Source of the DNA: Bacteroidota bacterium
GTDB lineage: Bacteria > Bacteroidota > Bacteroidia > J057 > JADKCL01
Length of the DNA: 64,000 bases
Direction: 5' to 3'
Assembly (NCBI GenBank): GCA_016718825.1
Contig: JADKCL010000014.1
Span: 62,001-126,000 of the forward strand
This document shows, in pieces, positions 63,552 to 64,000 of this stretch (position 1 is the stretch's first letter; each line of letters opens with the position of its first letter). Position numbers and translations under genes: made by a program. The notes beneath the pieces were generated by a model that saw nothing but the letters and a program-made list of their open reading frames with translations, searched no databases and was not told the origin of the DNA.

Positions 63552-64000
63552 GGGGATTTCTGGGTTTAGGCACGCAAGTTAATGAATGACAGGCGGTTTC
63601 ACTAAGTTTGGAATGGCCACCGGCAGTGATGTACAATTGCGACTTTCGCGGGCAAATCCGCCATCCACTGACCGTCACGAACCGCACCTAGTCAAATGCA
63701 GAATCAACGCTGCAGTTGCACCAACGATAGTGCCTGATGACGAATACTTCGGAAAATTACCCAAGCACCCACCTGAGAATGATCTTCAAAACACACGCGG
63801 ATCGGTTTGCGTGAGTCAAGTTCTGAATTTCTGGAACAGGATTGACAACAGGACTTCAGCGACCACACCTACCCCAAGCATGTGCGGGATCGGGATCCTT
63901 AATATTTAATCGTAAAGCCTGCTCAGGCAGGTTCAGGCTAAAAATCCAGCCGTTGGAAGATGGAATTCCTTTGTGGTAAATTCTGGGAAGATGACGCCAC
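63552..64000. other. Right edge of window without supported gene
   Basis: No frame here shows convincing coding character; a 107-codon frame at 63586 has unusual composition and no start context. A short hairpin CCTGC/GCAGG lies near 63918-63931. A gene could begin beyond the edge. Confidence 0.4.

Noticed and set aside
63586..63909. Gene at the right edge
   Set aside because: Unusual composition, no start context and no recognisable motif.
1..64000. tRNA or rRNA genes
   Set aside because: I saw no cloverleaf with TTCRA-type arm or rRNA-like block; a covariance search was not possible.

Overview
The window looks like part of a Bacteroidota chromosome, probably of the Saprospiria type. The reasons are Bacteroidota-style lipoprotein leaders, an M49-like peptidase lipoprotein, a beta-propeller/amidohydrolase exoprotein, few clear Shine-Dalgarno sites, and giant DUF4157 toxins of the kind linked to contractile injection systems. 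No taxon was confirmed, and no sheath, tube or baseplate gene is visible here. Many genes carry single-base frameshifts, mostly in short homopolymers, so part of the apparent decay may be residual assembly error.

Bases 1-22.1k are a polymorphic-toxin locus. The window opens inside one toxin (tip of unassigned type) followed by a presumptive immunity gene, a long DUF1911 (PoNi-like) protein and a small membrane protein. Next comes a 2,120-residue DUF4157 protein with a HELAH motif, acidic and Gly-rich stretches, Ala-rich coiled coil, membrane/glycine-zipper region, a TNT-type NAD-glycohydrolase domain and a barnase-type RNase at the very C terminus, followed by barstar-like genes. Downstream lies an array of displaced modules. 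Several start with a short Sec-type leader fused to a fragment nearly identical to an internal part of the big toxin, or directly to a PD-(D/E)XK nuclease tip. Each nuclease copy is paired with an Imm49-like immunity gene (four pairs plus a remnant). Three further presumptive immunity genes and a third barstar are interspersed. I read this as a store of toxin-tip/immunity cassettes that recombines with the main toxin gene.

Bases 22.1-33.0k, all on the minus strand, hold a lipoprotein gene and a defence island: a DUF262/DUF1524-like (GmrSD-type) protein, an HNH protein and an AAA ATPase (Septu-like pair), an IS4-type element, a small unknown gene, a TIR-domain protein and a PutAbiC-type abortive-infection protein. 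Two short remnant peptides with the same tail precede the two defence operons.

Bases 33.0-48.2k are accessory DNA: a 16-copy 22-bp tandem array, unknown and broken genes, an Imm22-like gene with an internal stop, a second IS4-type element, short repeats, and paralogues of several genes of the first locus (DUF1911, DUF3592-like membrane protein, Gre-like protein, HEAT/zinc-ribbon membrane protein).

Bases 48.3-64.0k look like core or metabolic genome: DinB protein, RNase D-like exonuclease, bestrophin-like channel, ferritin-like/VIT1 transporter, GH19 enzyme, M49-like peptidase, thioredoxin-like lipoprotein, CYTH phosphatase, HAD phosphatase, outer-membrane barrel, propeller-amidohydrolase, and small Cys-rich proteins. 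I saw no tRNA, rRNA or CRISPR array.
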